From assembly GCA_002742885.1 (NCBI GenBank), contig PDOO01000036.1, forward strand, positions 1 to 59,219: DNA of 59,219 bases, given 5' to 3'. Source of the stretch: Candidatus Cloacimonadota bacterium (GTDB lineage: Bacteria > Cloacimonadota > Cloacimonadia > Cloacimonadales > GCA-2742885). Of the stretch, positions 44,727-54,324 are shown one piece after another; position 1 is the first letter of the stretch; every line of letters begins with the position of its first letter. The translations under genes and the position numbers were made by a program. A model generated the notes under the pieces. It saw only the letters and a list, made by a program, of their open reading frames with translations, had not been told where the DNA came from and did no database searches.

Positions 44727-45923
44727 ATGAGAAGAGTTGCCGTAGCAGCTGCCAGAAGAACAGCCATAGGATCATTCGGCGGTCAATTTAAAAATGTCTC
44801 TGCCGTTGAGTTGGGAACAACGGCTTTAAAAGCAGCTTTAAAAGATGCAAACATTAAACCAGAACAAGTTGAAGAAGTTATTATGGGTAATGTTATCGGA
44901 GCCGGATTAGGTCAGAATATTTCACGCCAGATTTCCATAGCTGCCGATATACCTGAAACGGTTCCTGCTTACACCGTAAATAAAGTTTGCGGTTCCGGCA
45001 TGAAAAGCGTAACTTTGGCAGCAACCATGATTGCTGCAGGAGAAGCCGATATTATCGTTGCCGGCGGAACGGAAAACATGAGTCAGGTTCCTTATGCGCT
45101 TCCAAACGAACGCTGGGGAGCAAGAATGGGTAATAAAAACGCAGTTGATCTTATGGTTAATGACGGTCTTTGGGATATTTTTAACAATTACCACATGGGA
45201 ATTACAGCGGAGAATCTTGCCGAAAAATTTAATTTATCAAGAGAAGAACAAGATAAATTTGCAGCAACATCTCAAAACAGAACAGAAAAAGCCATGAAAG
45301 AAGGAAAGTTTGAAAATGAAATCGCTTCCGTGTTTGTTCAGCAACGCAAAAAAGATCCGATTGAAGTAAGAACCGACGAATTTCCGAGAGCAGGCGTAAC
45401 GGCAGAAGGTTTGGCAAAACTCAAACCTGCATTCAAAAAAGACGGTTCGGTAACGGCTGCAAACTCTTCAGGAATCAATGACGGCGCAGCGGTTCTCGTA
45501 CTTGTAAGCGAAGAAAAAGTCAAAGAACTCGGCTTAAAACCGATTGCTTACATAAAAGCTTACGCCTCCGGCGGAGTAGATCCGTCAATTATGGGTTACG
45601 GTCCCGTGCCGGCAATCAAAAAAGCTCTTAAAAAGGCAGACTGGACACTTGATGAAATTGAACTTTTCGAACTTAACGAAGCTTTTGCCGCTCAATCATT
45701 GGCTGTAATAAAAGGTCTGGAACAAGAAGGCGTAGGAAAACTTAATCTCGGAAAAGTCAACGTAAACGGCGGAGCCATTGCCTTGGGACATCCCATAGGT
45801 TGTTCGGGAGCCAGAATAATGGTTACTCTTCTTCATGAAATGGTTCGCAAAGACTGCAAAAAAGGTCTTGCCGGATTATGCATCGGCGGCGGAATGGGAA
45901 TTGTAACTGTATTTGAAAGATAA
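44727..45923 (+). CDS. Acetyl-CoA acetyltransferase (thiolase)
   Basis: The 398-residue protein has the thiolase hallmarks: [11 protein letters not shown] with Cys88 as the acyl-accepting residue, [24 protein letters not shown] with the active-site His, and [10 protein letters not shown] with the second Cys near the end. It condenses two acetyl-CoA to acetoacetyl-CoA or runs the reverse step. No butyrate or fatty-acid oxidation genes are next to it, so the pathway is open. GGGAGG precedes the ATG. A strong terminator follows in 12 bases. Confidence 0.95.
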   Translation: MRRVAVAAARRTAIGSFGGQFKNVSAVELGTTALKAALKDANIKPEQVEEVIMGNVIGAGLGQNISRQISIAADIPETVPAYTVNKVCGSGMKSVTLAATMIAAGEADIIVAGGTENMSQVPYALPNERWGARMGNKNAVDLMVNDGLWDIFNNYHMGITAENLAEKFNLSREEQDKFAATSQNRTEKAMKEGKFENEIASVFVQQRKKDPIEVRTDEFPRAGVTAEGLAKLKPAFKKDGSVTAANSSGINDGAAVLVLVSEEKVKELGLKPIAYIKAYASGGVDPSIMGYGPVPAIKKALKKADWTLDEIELFELNEAFAAQSLAVIKGLEQEGVGKLNLGKVNVNGGAIALGHPIGCSGARIMVTLLHEMVRKDCKKGLAGLCIGGGMGIVTVFER

Positions 45924-45935
45924 ACAATTATTAAG

Positions 45936-45964
45936 GGAACAGGTTCTTCAAGAAGAACCGTTCC
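45936..45964 (+). terminator. Terminator of thiolase gene
   Basis: GGAAC and GGTTCTTC pair with GAAGAACC and GTTCC around a minimal AA turn, with one bulged A, followed by seven T (45965-45971). It lies between the thiolase stop and the UGPase ATG, which supports the later start for the latter gene. Confidence 0.88.
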
Positions 45965-45987
45965 TTTTTTTCTTCAGGCGGTCAAAT

Positions 45988-47352
45988 ATGGAAAAAAAAA
46001 TAAAGAAATTTACCGATATTATGAGAAAAGAAAATTTACAAGAGTCGGTAATTGATACTTTTTGCGCTTATTATAAAAAATTGAGTTCGGGAGAAACAGG
46101 GAAAATTGACAGAACCATGATTGATTCTCCGGACGAAAAAGATCTTCTTCATTATAAAAATTTAAAAGAAGAAAATCCGGCGCTTCTTCAAAAACTTGCA
46201 ATCATAAAATTAAACGGCGGTTTGGGAACAGGAATGGGATTGAACAAAGCAAAATCTCTTCTCACGGTAAAAGACGGCTTATCATTTTTAGATATTATCA
46301 TTAATCAAATTATCAGCTTAAGAAAAAAATACAATAATAACGTTCCTCTGATTTTTATGAACAGCTACAATACAGGGAAAGATACTTTGGAAAAGATGAA
46401 TACTTATTCGGACATATTTACACAGGAATTTCCTTTCGATTTTCTTCAGCACAAATTTCCCAGAATTGAAAAATCGGAACTCGTACCGACTGAATTTGAA
46501 AATAAAAACGAAAATTGGAATCCTCCCGGACACGGAGATATTTATCTCGCCATGCATAATTCAGGGATCATCGATAAATTGATAAATTCCGGTATTTCTT
46601 ATATTTTTATTTCTAATTCAGATAATCTCGGAGCAGAAGCAGATCCCAAAATTCTGACAGCTTTTGCCGAAAATGAATATCCTTTTATGATGGAAGTTTG
46701 CACAAGAACAGAAAACGATAAAAAAGGCGGGCATCTGGCAAAATTAAAGAACGGAGGATTTGTCCTGAGAGAAACGGCTCAATGTCCGGACGAAGAAGTA
46801 AAAGAATTTCAAAGTACGGAAATTTATAAATATTTTAACACCAATAATCTTTGGGTAAACTTACATGCTCTGAAAAAAAATATCGAAAAAACCGGACGTT
46901 TTGATCTTTCGGTAATATTCAATCCGAAAAAAGTAAACGGCATAGAAGTTATTCAGCTTGAATCGGCAATGGGTTCGGCAATAAGCGTTTTCAGAAACTC
47001 TAAAGCAATGCTTGTCCCCCGTTCAAGATTTGTACCGGTTAAGACTTCCAACGAATTATTCCTGATTCGTTCAGATGTTTTTATGCTTGATGAAATGTAC
47101 AGATTAAAAAAGAATCCGGAAGCTTTGACTATTCCCACCGTGGAATTAAGCAATGAATATAAATTTATAGATGACTTTGAAAAATTGGCAGGAAAAGTTC
47201 CGTCTCTCGTTAAGTGCAAATCATTAAAAGTAAAAGGACCGATAATTTTCAAAAACAACGTTACTGTTCAAGGTGATGTCGTTGCTGATCACAAAGAATA
47301 TCCTGTTATGCAAAATTGCTTATTGACTTCCGAAAAAAGCAGTCATAATTAA
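45988..47352 (+). CDS. UTP--glucose-1-phosphate uridylyltransferase (eukaryotic-type UGPase)
   Basis: The ATG at 45988 follows AGGCGG and lies after the thiolase terminator; an upstream start would read through the hairpin. The 454-residue product has KLNGGLGTGMGLNKAKSLL, the nucleotide-binding loop of the UGPase family found in eukaryotes and some bacteria, then FISNSDNLGAEADPKIL and HLAKLKNGGFVLRETAQCP. It makes UDP-glucose. Typical bacterial GalU is a different fold family, so this gene is a lineage marker. It is followed 46 bases later by a divergent phosphoglycerate kinase gene. Confidence 0.88.
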   Translation: MEKKIKKFTDIMRKENLQESVIDTFCAYYKKLSSGETGKIDRTMIDSPDEKDLLHYKNLKEENPALLQKLAIIKLNGGLGTGMGLNKAKSLLTVKDGLSFLDIIINQIISLRKKYNNNVPLIFMNSYNTGKDTLEKMNTYSDIFTQEFPFDFLQHKFPRIEKSELVPTEFENKNENWNPPGHGDIYLAMHNSGIIDKLINSGISYIFISNSDNLGAEADPKILTAFAENEYPFMMEVCTRTENDKKGGHLAKLKNGGFVLRETAQCPDEEVKEFQSTEIYKYFNTNNLWVNLHALKKNIEKTGRFDLSVIFNPKKVNGIEVIQLESAMGSAISVFRNSKAMLVPRSRFVPVKTSNELFLIRSDVFMLDEMYRLKKNPEALTIPTVELSNEYKFIDDFEKLAGKVPSLVKCKSLKVKGPIIFKNNVTVQGDVVADHKEYPVMQNCLLTSEKSSHN

Positions 47353-47398
47353 GAGAAAAAAATTTAAAAATAAAATTTCCATATTAACGGAGGCAAAA

Positions 47399-48703
47399 AT
47401 GCTTGAAATACCAAGAATTCAAGATGCTGACCTGAAAGGTAAAATCGTACTTGTAAGAGTGGATCATAATGTGGCAAAACAACATGTAATAAAAGATCCG
47501 TTTCGCATCGACGTAACTTTCGGAACTCTTTTCAACATCCTGTCAAAAGGAGGAAAACTTATTTTAATGTCTCACGTAGGAAGACCGAGAAATAAGAAAA
47601 CCGAAAAAATTGATATGAATTCAAAGTACGACGTAAAACCCATAGTGGACTATTTGTACAAAAAACTTTATACCAAATTCATTGTTCCGGATTTTAAGGA
47701 AGACAAAGTAAACGGTGGATTCATAGGCATAGATACAGCCGTAAACTTACTTATAAAACGTTTGAGAAAAGGTGAGATTGACGGTATTTATTTACCGAAT
47801 ATTCGCTGGTTCAAAGGAGAAGAAAGCGGCGGAATTGATTCGGAAAAACTCGGAGAACAACTCGCCGGTTTGGCTGATGTTTACGTAAACGATGCTTTCG
47901 GTTCATGGCAGCCTCACACATCCACCATAAAACCGGCAATTTATCTTCCCTCATACGCAGGTTATTTGATGCAACATGAAATTGAAAGTTTGGACAGAAT
48001 TTATAATCCGGTAAATCCCATGCTCGCAATTATCGCCGGTTCAAAATTCGATACCAAGATAGGACCTTTGCATTCTCTTTTGAAAAAAGTGGATAAACTT
48101 ATTATGGGCGGAGTAATCTATAATGCTTATCTTTCGGCAAAATACGGTTTTAAAATTAAAGGCATAGATGAAGAAGATCTCAATATAGCGCGTAAATTCC
48201 TTGAGATTTCCGAACAATATCCTAATAAAATTCTTGAGCCGTCAATATTGGTTGAATCAGATACGATGGAAGGTAAAATTGAAGGAAGCTACAGATTTCA
48301 TAATATAAATGATTTGCCTAAAGGCGCAAAATTAAACTATATTGTTGATGTTGCTCCGGCATCATTCGATTGCCCGAAAATAAGAGAAGCTATTCTCGGA
48401 TCACGCACTGTCTTCGTAAATGCGGTAATGGGCTACATGCCTCATTTCTTTGAAGGAACCAAAACCATGTACTCGTTAATTGACGAAAACAAAACCGCAA
48501 ATAAATTGTTCGGAGGAGGAGATACCTTACAGGAATTCAGATCTCTTCTGCCCGGCACTTACATCAGCGCAACGGATAATCCCAATTATTATTTCTTCTC
48601 CGGAGGAGGAACTATTTTGAAGGCTATCCACGAAGGATGCGTTACCGGACTGGAACCGGTAAAGGCTTTGATTCAAAACGGAAGAATGTGGCAACATAAA
48701 TAA
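47399..48703 (+). CDS. Divergent phosphoglycerate kinase
   Basis: The 434-residue protein clearly follows the PGK fold: LVRVDHNVA (18-26, Asp22, Asn24), FRIDV (Arg36), MSHVGRP (57-63, His59, Arg62), NIRWFKGEE (Arg136), AGSKFDTK (213-220, Lys216, Lys220), and GGGDT (372-376) with a closing SGGGTI. Two usual substrate contacts differ. The arginine of AFGTAHRA is lost (AFGSWQPHT, 166-174) and the WNGPxGxFE motif is NAVMGYMPHF (341-350), without the glutamate. It is also longer than the common 390-415 residues. It may be an active variant or a paralogue with a changed role. Confidence 0.8.
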   Translation: MLEIPRIQDADLKGKIVLVRVDHNVAKQHVIKDPFRIDVTFGTLFNILSKGGKLILMSHVGRPRNKKTEKIDMNSKYDVKPIVDYLYKKLYTKFIVPDFKEDKVNGGFIGIDTAVNLLIKRLRKGEIDGIYLPNIRWFKGEESGGIDSEKLGEQLAGLADVYVNDAFGSWQPHTSTIKPAIYLPSYAGYLMQHEIESLDRIYNPVNPMLAIIAGSKFDTKIGPLHSLLKKVDKLIMGGVIYNAYLSAKYGFKIKGIDEEDLNIARKFLEISEQYPNKILEPSILVESDTMEGKIEGSYRFHNINDLPKGAKLNYIVDVAPASFDCPKIREAILGSRTVFVNAVMGYMPHFFEGTKTMYSLIDENKTANKLFGGGDTLQEFRSLLPGTYISATDNPNYYFFSGGGTILKAIHEGCVTGLEPVKALIQNGRMWQHK

Positions 48704-48713
48704 TTTATTTTCA

Positions 48714-48735
48714 TAAACCCGGTTTCAACCGGGTT
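48714..48735 (+). terminator. Terminator after the PGK gene
   Basis: AAACCCGGTT (48714-48723) pairs with AACCGGGTTT (48726-48735) around a two-base turn and is followed by T-rich sequence. It separates the PGK and TPR genes. Confidence 0.75.
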
Positions 48736-48753
48736 TATTTTCGGAGTTATCGT

Positions 48754-50535
48754 ATGAATAAAAAAACAATACTTACGGTCATATCAATATTTTTAATAAC
48801 TTTTTGCCTTGCAGAGAATAAAATAAAAAAAACTTCGGCAAGACAATCTCCCGTAAAAAAATATAAAAGAAAAACACCGGAAACAAGAGAAGAAATTAAT
48901 ATTCTGGTAAAAAGAGCAAGAAGTTTTCAGAATCGAAGAAATTACGAAAAAGCCAATAAATTATATTTTGAAATATTAAAAATATCTCCGAATCACGAAA
49001 ATTCGATTATTAATATCATCAATAATTACATCAAGATGAAACAAACAAAAAAAGCCGAAAAATTTTTAATAGAACGAACAAATTCCTTACCGTCAAAACT
49101 GTTTACCGGAACCAAAGCATCAATACTTTTGGATAAAAACAAGCTTAGCGAAGCAATAGATTTAATTAATGATTATCTGAAGAAAAATAAAAACAGCGAC
49201 TACTATTTAAAAGATTACAAATATTTTGCCCAATTGTATGAAAATTTTTTTCAATATGAAGAAGCCGAAAAACTTTATTCGGAAGCCGAAAAAATATCGG
49301 GAAACAAGCGGCTGTTTGCTTTGGAATCGGCTCGCCTTTACGAAAAATCAGGAAATTGGGAAAAATCTTTGACTGAATATCTTTCCTATACAGAAGTTCA
49401 CAAAAATTATCAATATCTTGTTGCCTCAAAAGTAAAAAACGCTCTCAAATCAGATTCAACTCTCATTAATTTAATAGAAGAGAAAATAAAAGGATCAGAA
49501 AAAAATTACATGCTTGAAATTTTGGCAAAAGCGTATATCCAAACAAACAAAATCGAAAAAGCTCTCGCTGTTTATGCGACATTAAAACCCTCAACCGTTT
49601 TAAAAACAGCCGAACAATATAAATCGGAAAAAAATTATAAAATTGCTCTTAAAGCTTACGAACTTTACGGAGAAATTACAAATAATCCGGAAAACATTTT
49701 AGAAACAAAATATAATTTGGCTGAAATTTATTTTAACATGAATCAATCTGATAAATCTTTTGCTTATGCCGAAGAAATCATAAATTCAAAAAAATTTAAC
49801 TCAAGACGAATGAAGTACCGCAAAAACTATAATTATAAAATAAGAATGTTGAAAGCTGAAATAAGTTTGCTCAGGAAAGAACCTCTCGAAAAAATTATCA
49901 GTCAAATTAAAGAAGCCGAAAAGTATGCTGCAAATTCAGTTTACGTTTACAATTCAACTCTTAAAATTATTTCTCTCAATCTTGCCTCGGAAAAATTCGA
50001 TACAGTCGAAAAGCAGATAAAAAAGCTAATGTCATCTGATAATCTTCCTGAATATATCAGGGATAAAGCATTTTATTATAAATATTTATTATCTCTCTAT
50101 CAAAATTCTCCGGAAGATTCTTTGCTGACCGAACTTTTGGTAAAAATACCGGAATCGGAATTAACGTCAAACGCATTGCAATTAACCGATTTCGTAAAAA
50201 ATGCTGATGATTCCCTTAAATCCGTTTTTTTGAAAGCAACCCGAAAAGTTACTCTTAAATCAACCCTTGAAGCTTACGATTTGATTAACTCTATTGAATT
50301 TAAACCTGAATCTGAAATATTTTATCTCGTCTGCGCCGATTGGCTTATTGACGGCGGATATGCAAACAGGGCTATTGAATTTCTGACCAAAGATTACTCG
50401 AATTCTGCTCTTAAAGCTTATGCTGTCCTTAAATTAAACAAGATATCAGATAATCATAAAAAATCAGGAAGAGAGTTTTTGATTGAAACTCCTGATTCCG
50501 TATTTTCGCCCTCTTTGCGCAATTATGTTTTATAA
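48754..50535 (+). CDS. Secreted TPR-repeat protein
   Basis: The 593-residue protein has a signal peptide (about 1-20, FCLA-E), a short basic linker and then repeated helical pairs with TPR character: FQNRRNYEKANKLYFEILKISP, NFFQYEEAEKLYSEAEKI and LAEIYFNMNQSDKSFAYAEEI. There is no catalytic motif. Such proteins often act as periplasmic scaffolds or as parts of envelope assembly machinery. The gene shares an operon-like layout with the GH20 gene 11 bases downstream, so both are likely co-expressed. The biological role is not known. Confidence 0.8.
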   Translation: MNKKTILTVISIFLITFCLAENKIKKTSARQSPVKKYKRKTPETREEINILVKRARSFQNRRNYEKANKLYFEILKISPNHENSIINIINNYIKMKQTKKAEKFLIERTNSLPSKLFTGTKASILLDKNKLSEAIDLINDYLKKNKNSDYYLKDYKYFAQLYENFFQYEEAEKLYSEAEKISGNKRLFALESARLYEKSGNWEKSLTEYLSYTEVHKNYQYLVASKVKNALKSDSTLINLIEEKIKGSEKNYMLEILAKAYIQTNKIEKALAVYATLKPSTVLKTAEQYKSEKNYKIALKAYELYGEITNNPENILETKYNLAEIYFNMNQSDKSFAYAEEIINSKKFNSRRMKYRKNYNYKIRMLKAEISLLRKEPLEKIISQIKEAEKYAANSVYVYNSTLKIISLNLASEKFDTVEKQIKKLMSSDNLPEYIRDKAFYYKYLLSLYQNSPEDSLLTELLVKIPESELTSNALQLTDFVKNADDSLKSVFLKATRKVTLKSTLEAYDLINSIEFKPESEIFYLVCADWLIDGGYANRAIEFLTKDYSNSALKAYAVLKLNKISDNHKKSGREFLIETPDSVFSPSLRNYVL

Positions 50536-50546
50536 AAGGAGTAAAT

Positions 50547-52724
50547 ATGAATATTATACCCAAACCGCAATATTTAAAATTAAAAAACAGCTGTTCGTAT
50601 TTTTCAAATGATTTTGAAATTTTATTTGATTTTGACGATGAAAGAAAAGAATTTTTAAAAGATTTTATTGTCGATGAAACCGATAAATTCAGTTCGATAA
50701 AATCAAAAAATAAATTTACTTTGGCATTAAAAATAGACGAGCAACCGTCCGAATTTTATTCTTTATCCATAGAAAACAACAAATGCAATATTACCGGAGC
50801 CGATTACGCAAGCGTATTTTACGGGATCGTAACCTTTCTGCAAATTTTGGAATCATCGAAAGAAGAAAATTATAAAATCAGAGATCTTATGCTAGAAGAT
50901 AAACCCCGTTTTAAATACAGAGGACTTCATCTTGATGTATCCAGACATTTTTTTAAAATTTCTTTTATAAAACGCTATATAGACTTAATGGCAATATATA
51001 AATACAATACTTTTCACTGGCATCTTACCGATGATAACGGATGGAGACTGGAAATAAAAAAATATCCGAAACTTACCGAAATCGGAGCTTGGAGAGTTGA
51101 TCGGGAAGATGAACCGTGGAGAAAAAGACAGCCTGCCAAGTCGGGAGAAAAAGCAACTTACGGCGGTTTTTACACCCAAGAAGAAGTAAAAGAAGTCATT
51201 GAATATGCAAATAGAAGAGGAATAGAAATTATTCCCGAAATAGAAATGCCGGGGCATTCTCTGGAAGTTTTGGCTTCTTATCCCGAATTGGCTTGTTTCC
51301 CGGGAGAATTTTTCCCTGCTCCCGGAAGTTATTGGCCGAATAAAGATATTTTTTGCGCCGGAAAAGAGGAAGTCTTTGAATTTATCGAAAACGTTTTAAC
51401 TGAAGTTACTGATTTATTCCCCTCAAAGTTTATTCATATAGGAGGAGATGAAGCAAATAAAAGCAATTGGAAAATTTGCCCGAAATGTCGCCAAAGAATC
51501 AAGGATGAAAATCTTAAAGATGAATTTGAACTCCAGAGTTATTTTATACTCAGAATTGAAAAATTTCTTTTGTCAAAAGGAAAAACAATCATAGGATGGG
51601 ATGAAATTTTGGAAGGCGGACTTGCTCCGCAAGCAGTTGTCATGTCCTGGCGCGGATTTGAAGGCGGCATAAAATCAGCTCAAATGAATCACAATGTAAT
51701 AATGACTCCTGAAAGTTATTGTTACTTAGATCATTACCAATCTGATCCCTGTACGGAAAAAGATGCGATAGGAGGTTATCTGCCGGTCAAAAGAGTTTAT
51801 TCTTTTGATCCCGTTCCGCAAGAATTAACGCAAGAACAGAGAAAATATATTTTGGGAGCTCAAGGAAACGTTTGGACTGAATGGATTCCTGATGAGAAGC
51901 ATTGCGAATACATGATACTGCCGAGAATGATTGCTTTGGCGGAAGTTTTATGGACAAATAAAGATTTGCTTGATTGGAATGATTTCAGGTTGCGTCTGGA
52001 CAAAGAAATATTAAAACTTACCCGTCTCGGATTCAATGTTTGTCCCGGAAGCAGTAAAATAAACTTCATCCCCGATTTTACAGAAGGATATAATGTCATT
52101 TCTCTTGATTCCGAGCTGTCTTCCCCTGAAATAAGATTTGAATTCGATGAAGAAACAGGAAAAAATTCGCAAAAATACCAAAATAAAAGTATAAAGTTTG
52201 ACCGAGAAACAGATTTATATGCGGCAATATTCAAAGACGGTAAAAAATTCGGAAAAGATTCCGTCCTGAAAATAATTCCCAATCCCTCAATTAAGCATAA
52301 TTTGGAATTAATTACAGAAGCTTCTTATCGCTATCCCGGATTCGGAAAAGAAATAATTAAATCATATTTCAGAGCCGATGAAGACTTCAAGTCTCCCCTC
52401 TGGCTGGGCTTCCAATCAGATGTACGGATTAATTTAATTCCTGACAGCGATCTTTCTTCTTTGGAGTTCGTCTTTTTACATAAACCCGGCTGCATGATTT
52501 ATCTTCCGCCGGAAATTATTGTCAAAGATAAAGAAGACAACCGTTTAAAATCACAAAAATTTACTCCCCCCGAAAAAGAAACCGAAGTCGTACAGGCAAA
52601 ATTTGATTTCAATTTCAAAAAAAATACAAAATACGAGTTGGCATTAAAATTCAGAGGAAACGTAACGTCCGGAGCGGAAGTAATCCTGAGCTGGATTTTC
52701 ATTAACCAAATTATTTGCCGATAG
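50547..52724 (+). CDS. Beta-N-acetylhexosaminidase, GH20
   Basis: The 725-residue protein has a GH20b-type N-terminal domain (1-115) and the catalytic (beta/alpha)8 barrel. RGLHLDVSRHF, FHWHLTDDNGWRLEI, EIEMPGHSLEVL and HIGGDEANKSNW (297-308) are typical; Asp301-Glu302 is the catalytic pair of substrate-assisted hydrolysis. C-terminal beta domains follow (from about 530). No signal peptide is visible, so the enzyme may act in the cytoplasm on imported N-acetylhexosaminides. GGAG precedes the ATG, directly after the TPR gene. It complements the secreted fucosidase at 12462. Confidence 0.93.
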   Translation: MNIIPKPQYLKLKNSCSYFSNDFEILFDFDDERKEFLKDFIVDETDKFSSIKSKNKFTLALKIDEQPSEFYSLSIENNKCNITGADYASVFYGIVTFLQILESSKEENYKIRDLMLEDKPRFKYRGLHLDVSRHFFKISFIKRYIDLMAIYKYNTFHWHLTDDNGWRLEIKKYPKLTEIGAWRVDREDEPWRKRQPAKSGEKATYGGFYTQEEVKEVIEYANRRGIEIIPEIEMPGHSLEVLASYPELACFPGEFFPAPGSYWPNKDIFCAGKEEVFEFIENVLTEVTDLFPSKFIHIGGDEANKSNWKICPKCRQRIKDENLKDEFELQSYFILRIEKFLLSKGKTIIGWDEILEGGLAPQAVVMSWRGFEGGIKSAQMNHNVIMTPESYCYLDHYQSDPCTEKDAIGGYLPVKRVYSFDPVPQELTQEQRKYILGAQGNVWTEWIPDEKHCEYMILPRMIALAEVLWTNKDLLDWNDFRLRLDKEILKLTRLGFNVCPGSSKINFIPDFTEGYNVISLDSELSSPEIRFEFDEETGKNSQKYQNKSIKFDRETDLYAAIFKDGKKFGKDSVLKIIPNPSIKHNLELITEASYRYPGFGKEIIKSYFRADEDFKSPLWLGFQSDVRINLIPDSDLSSLEFVFLHKPGCMIYLPPEIIVKDKEDNRLKSQKFTPPEKETEVVQAKFDFNFKKNTKYELALKFRGNVTSGAEVILSWIFINQIICR

Positions 52725-53063
52725 CAATATTGTTTTACGATATATCCCGAGACAAAAGTCTCGGGATTCTTGATTAAAATAAAAAGCGGTAATTTTTAAG
52801 TGTCATTATTTATATTTTTAATGTGTTTAAGTAATCAAAGAAATACAAATTACATTTGAAAGCATGTTATCAGAAATTTAAATTTTTCTACAAATCTTCC
52901 GTCCTTTTTTCTTCAATTATTCCTTCTCCCATCCGAATTTATATACTTTCAATTAGATTTTAAAACTTAATCCGTAAAAGAATCGACTTACCTTAAATCA
53001 GGCAACAGCATTTTCAAATCTTATTGAGCAGTTAAAAGTTTATCGGTAATCTGTCTCTCATAT
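52725..53063. other. Convergent intergenic region between the GH20 and glycosyltransferase genes
   Basis: No gene is visible. It contains the GH20 terminator hairpin (52745-52766) and otherwise AT-rich sequence without repeats. Confidence 0.5.
52745..52766 (+). terminator. Terminator after GH20 gene
   Basis: TCCCGAGAC (52745-52753) pairs perfectly with GTCTCGGGA (52758-52766) around an AAAA loop, followed by TTCTT. The T-run is short but the stem is strong. Confidence 0.75.
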
Positions 53064-54302
53064 TTAAATTTTAACAGCATTTTTAAGTTCACTGACAGAA
53101 ACCCCGGCATAATCGGTGAAAGAGTCAGGCTCTCTGTCTGTAATGCCGGAGGGGATATTTTCCAAGAGACGATTAAAAGAATTTTTATCCAATGAATTTA
53201 CAAAATCGACAAAATCATTATGCCGACAATCATTGCTAAAATATTTTACATGCATATTTGCTATGGATTTAAGCATTGGCAAATAAGGTTGCAAATCTGC
53301 AGTCGTGGAAGCAATATCGCTGTCTATCCAAGCAATCGGAACTTTAGCAATTGAATCAGGTTTAAGAAGAGCTGTTTTTATCAGAAGTTCAACATCAAAA
53401 GCAAATTTATGTTCAATATTATCAGAAATTATTTCAGACACAATATCAGCTCTGAATGCTTTAAAACCGCACTGAGTATCAACAATATTTCCTAAATTAG
53501 ATATCATTCGTTTCCAGAGAAAGATAAAAAGTTTACCTCGGTTATTTCTGGAAGATTTTTTTACAACGACAGATTTCTTTTCTCGACGCGAACCTATGGC
53601 GGCCAAACAGTCGTGATTTATAATAGGATCAACAAGAAGCATAATTTGCCCCAGATGCGTAGAAAGATCGGCATCGGTAAAAAGCACAATATGGTTTTCA
53701 GAGCCTCTTTCTTGCACGGCATCCCACATTCCGTAAAGAATCGAACTGCCTTTTTGACTTTCGGCGGAAGAATTAAGGCATTTTACCGGAGGTAAACCTT
53801 GTTTTATCGCATCCTCAAGAAACAGCACCTTGACTTTATCTCCCAATGAATCGGTTTCAACTATTTCCAAAGCAGTTTTTCCGCTTCTTTCCGGACAACC
53901 GTCATCCACAACCGTAATGCTCCAAGTAATAAGTTTTTGATCTCCGAAAAGCCATTTCGCCTGTTCTGCTTTCTTCCGCAAAAAATCTTCTCCGTAAGGA
54001 TGCTCACTGCTTTTTCTTATTCTCAAATGTTCTTTGTAAACAGCAAAAACGATAGAAATATGCAATTTTTTCTTTACGCAAGAAATCAAACTTTTAGAAG
54101 TTGCCAATTTAAGAGCCGATCTTAAAAAAGTCATTTTCTCATCATCTCTTTTCAGCCATTCTTCTTCCAATTTTTGCAATTCGGAAAAAGTCGGGTATAT
54201 TTCCAATAAATTATTTGCCGTATCGATAATAAGCTCGGCATGTTTTTCATTTGTTAAATCTATTGATTTAATGCCCTCTTTTATAATATTTTCAATTTTC
54301 AT
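53064..54302 (-). CDS. Glycosyltransferase family 2 (dolichyl-phosphate glucosyltransferase-like), soluble, with extensions
   Basis: The 412-residue protein has a GT2 core (about 80-345): HISIVFAVYKE, TVVDDGCPERS, FTDADLSTHLGQ (metal-binding DAD), AIGSRREK, NIVDTQCGFKAF and KFAFDVELL. The order fits the dolichyl-phosphate beta-glucosyl/mannosyltransferase branch. Flanking are an 80-residue helical N-terminus and a roughly 65-residue C-terminus of unknown function; no membrane segment is visible. GAGG precedes the ATG. It is upstream of nothing in its own strand to the left, and DUF1722 lies 22 bases upstream on the right, so it may be the last gene of that operon. Confidence 0.8.
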   Translation of the reverse strand: MKIENIIKEGIKSIDLTNEKHAELIIDTANNLLEIYPTFSELQKLEEEWLKRDDEKMTFLRSALKLATSKSLISCVKKKLHISIVFAVYKEHLRIRKSSEHPYGEDFLRKKAEQAKWLFGDQKLITWSITVVDDGCPERSGKTALEIVETDSLGDKVKVLFLEDAIKQGLPPVKCLNSSAESQKGSSILYGMWDAVQERGSENHIVLFTDADLSTHLGQIMLLVDPIINHDCLAAIGSRREKKSVVVKKSSRNNRGKLFIFLWKRMISNLGNIVDTQCGFKAFRADIVSEIISDNIEHKFAFDVELLIKTALLKPDSIAKVPIAWIDSDIASTTADLQPYLPMLKSIANMHVKYFSNDCRHNDFVDFVNSLDKNSFNRLLENIPSGITDREPDSFTDYAGVSVSELKNAVKI

Positions 54303-54324
54303 CCTGTTCCTCTCTTACCTCATT

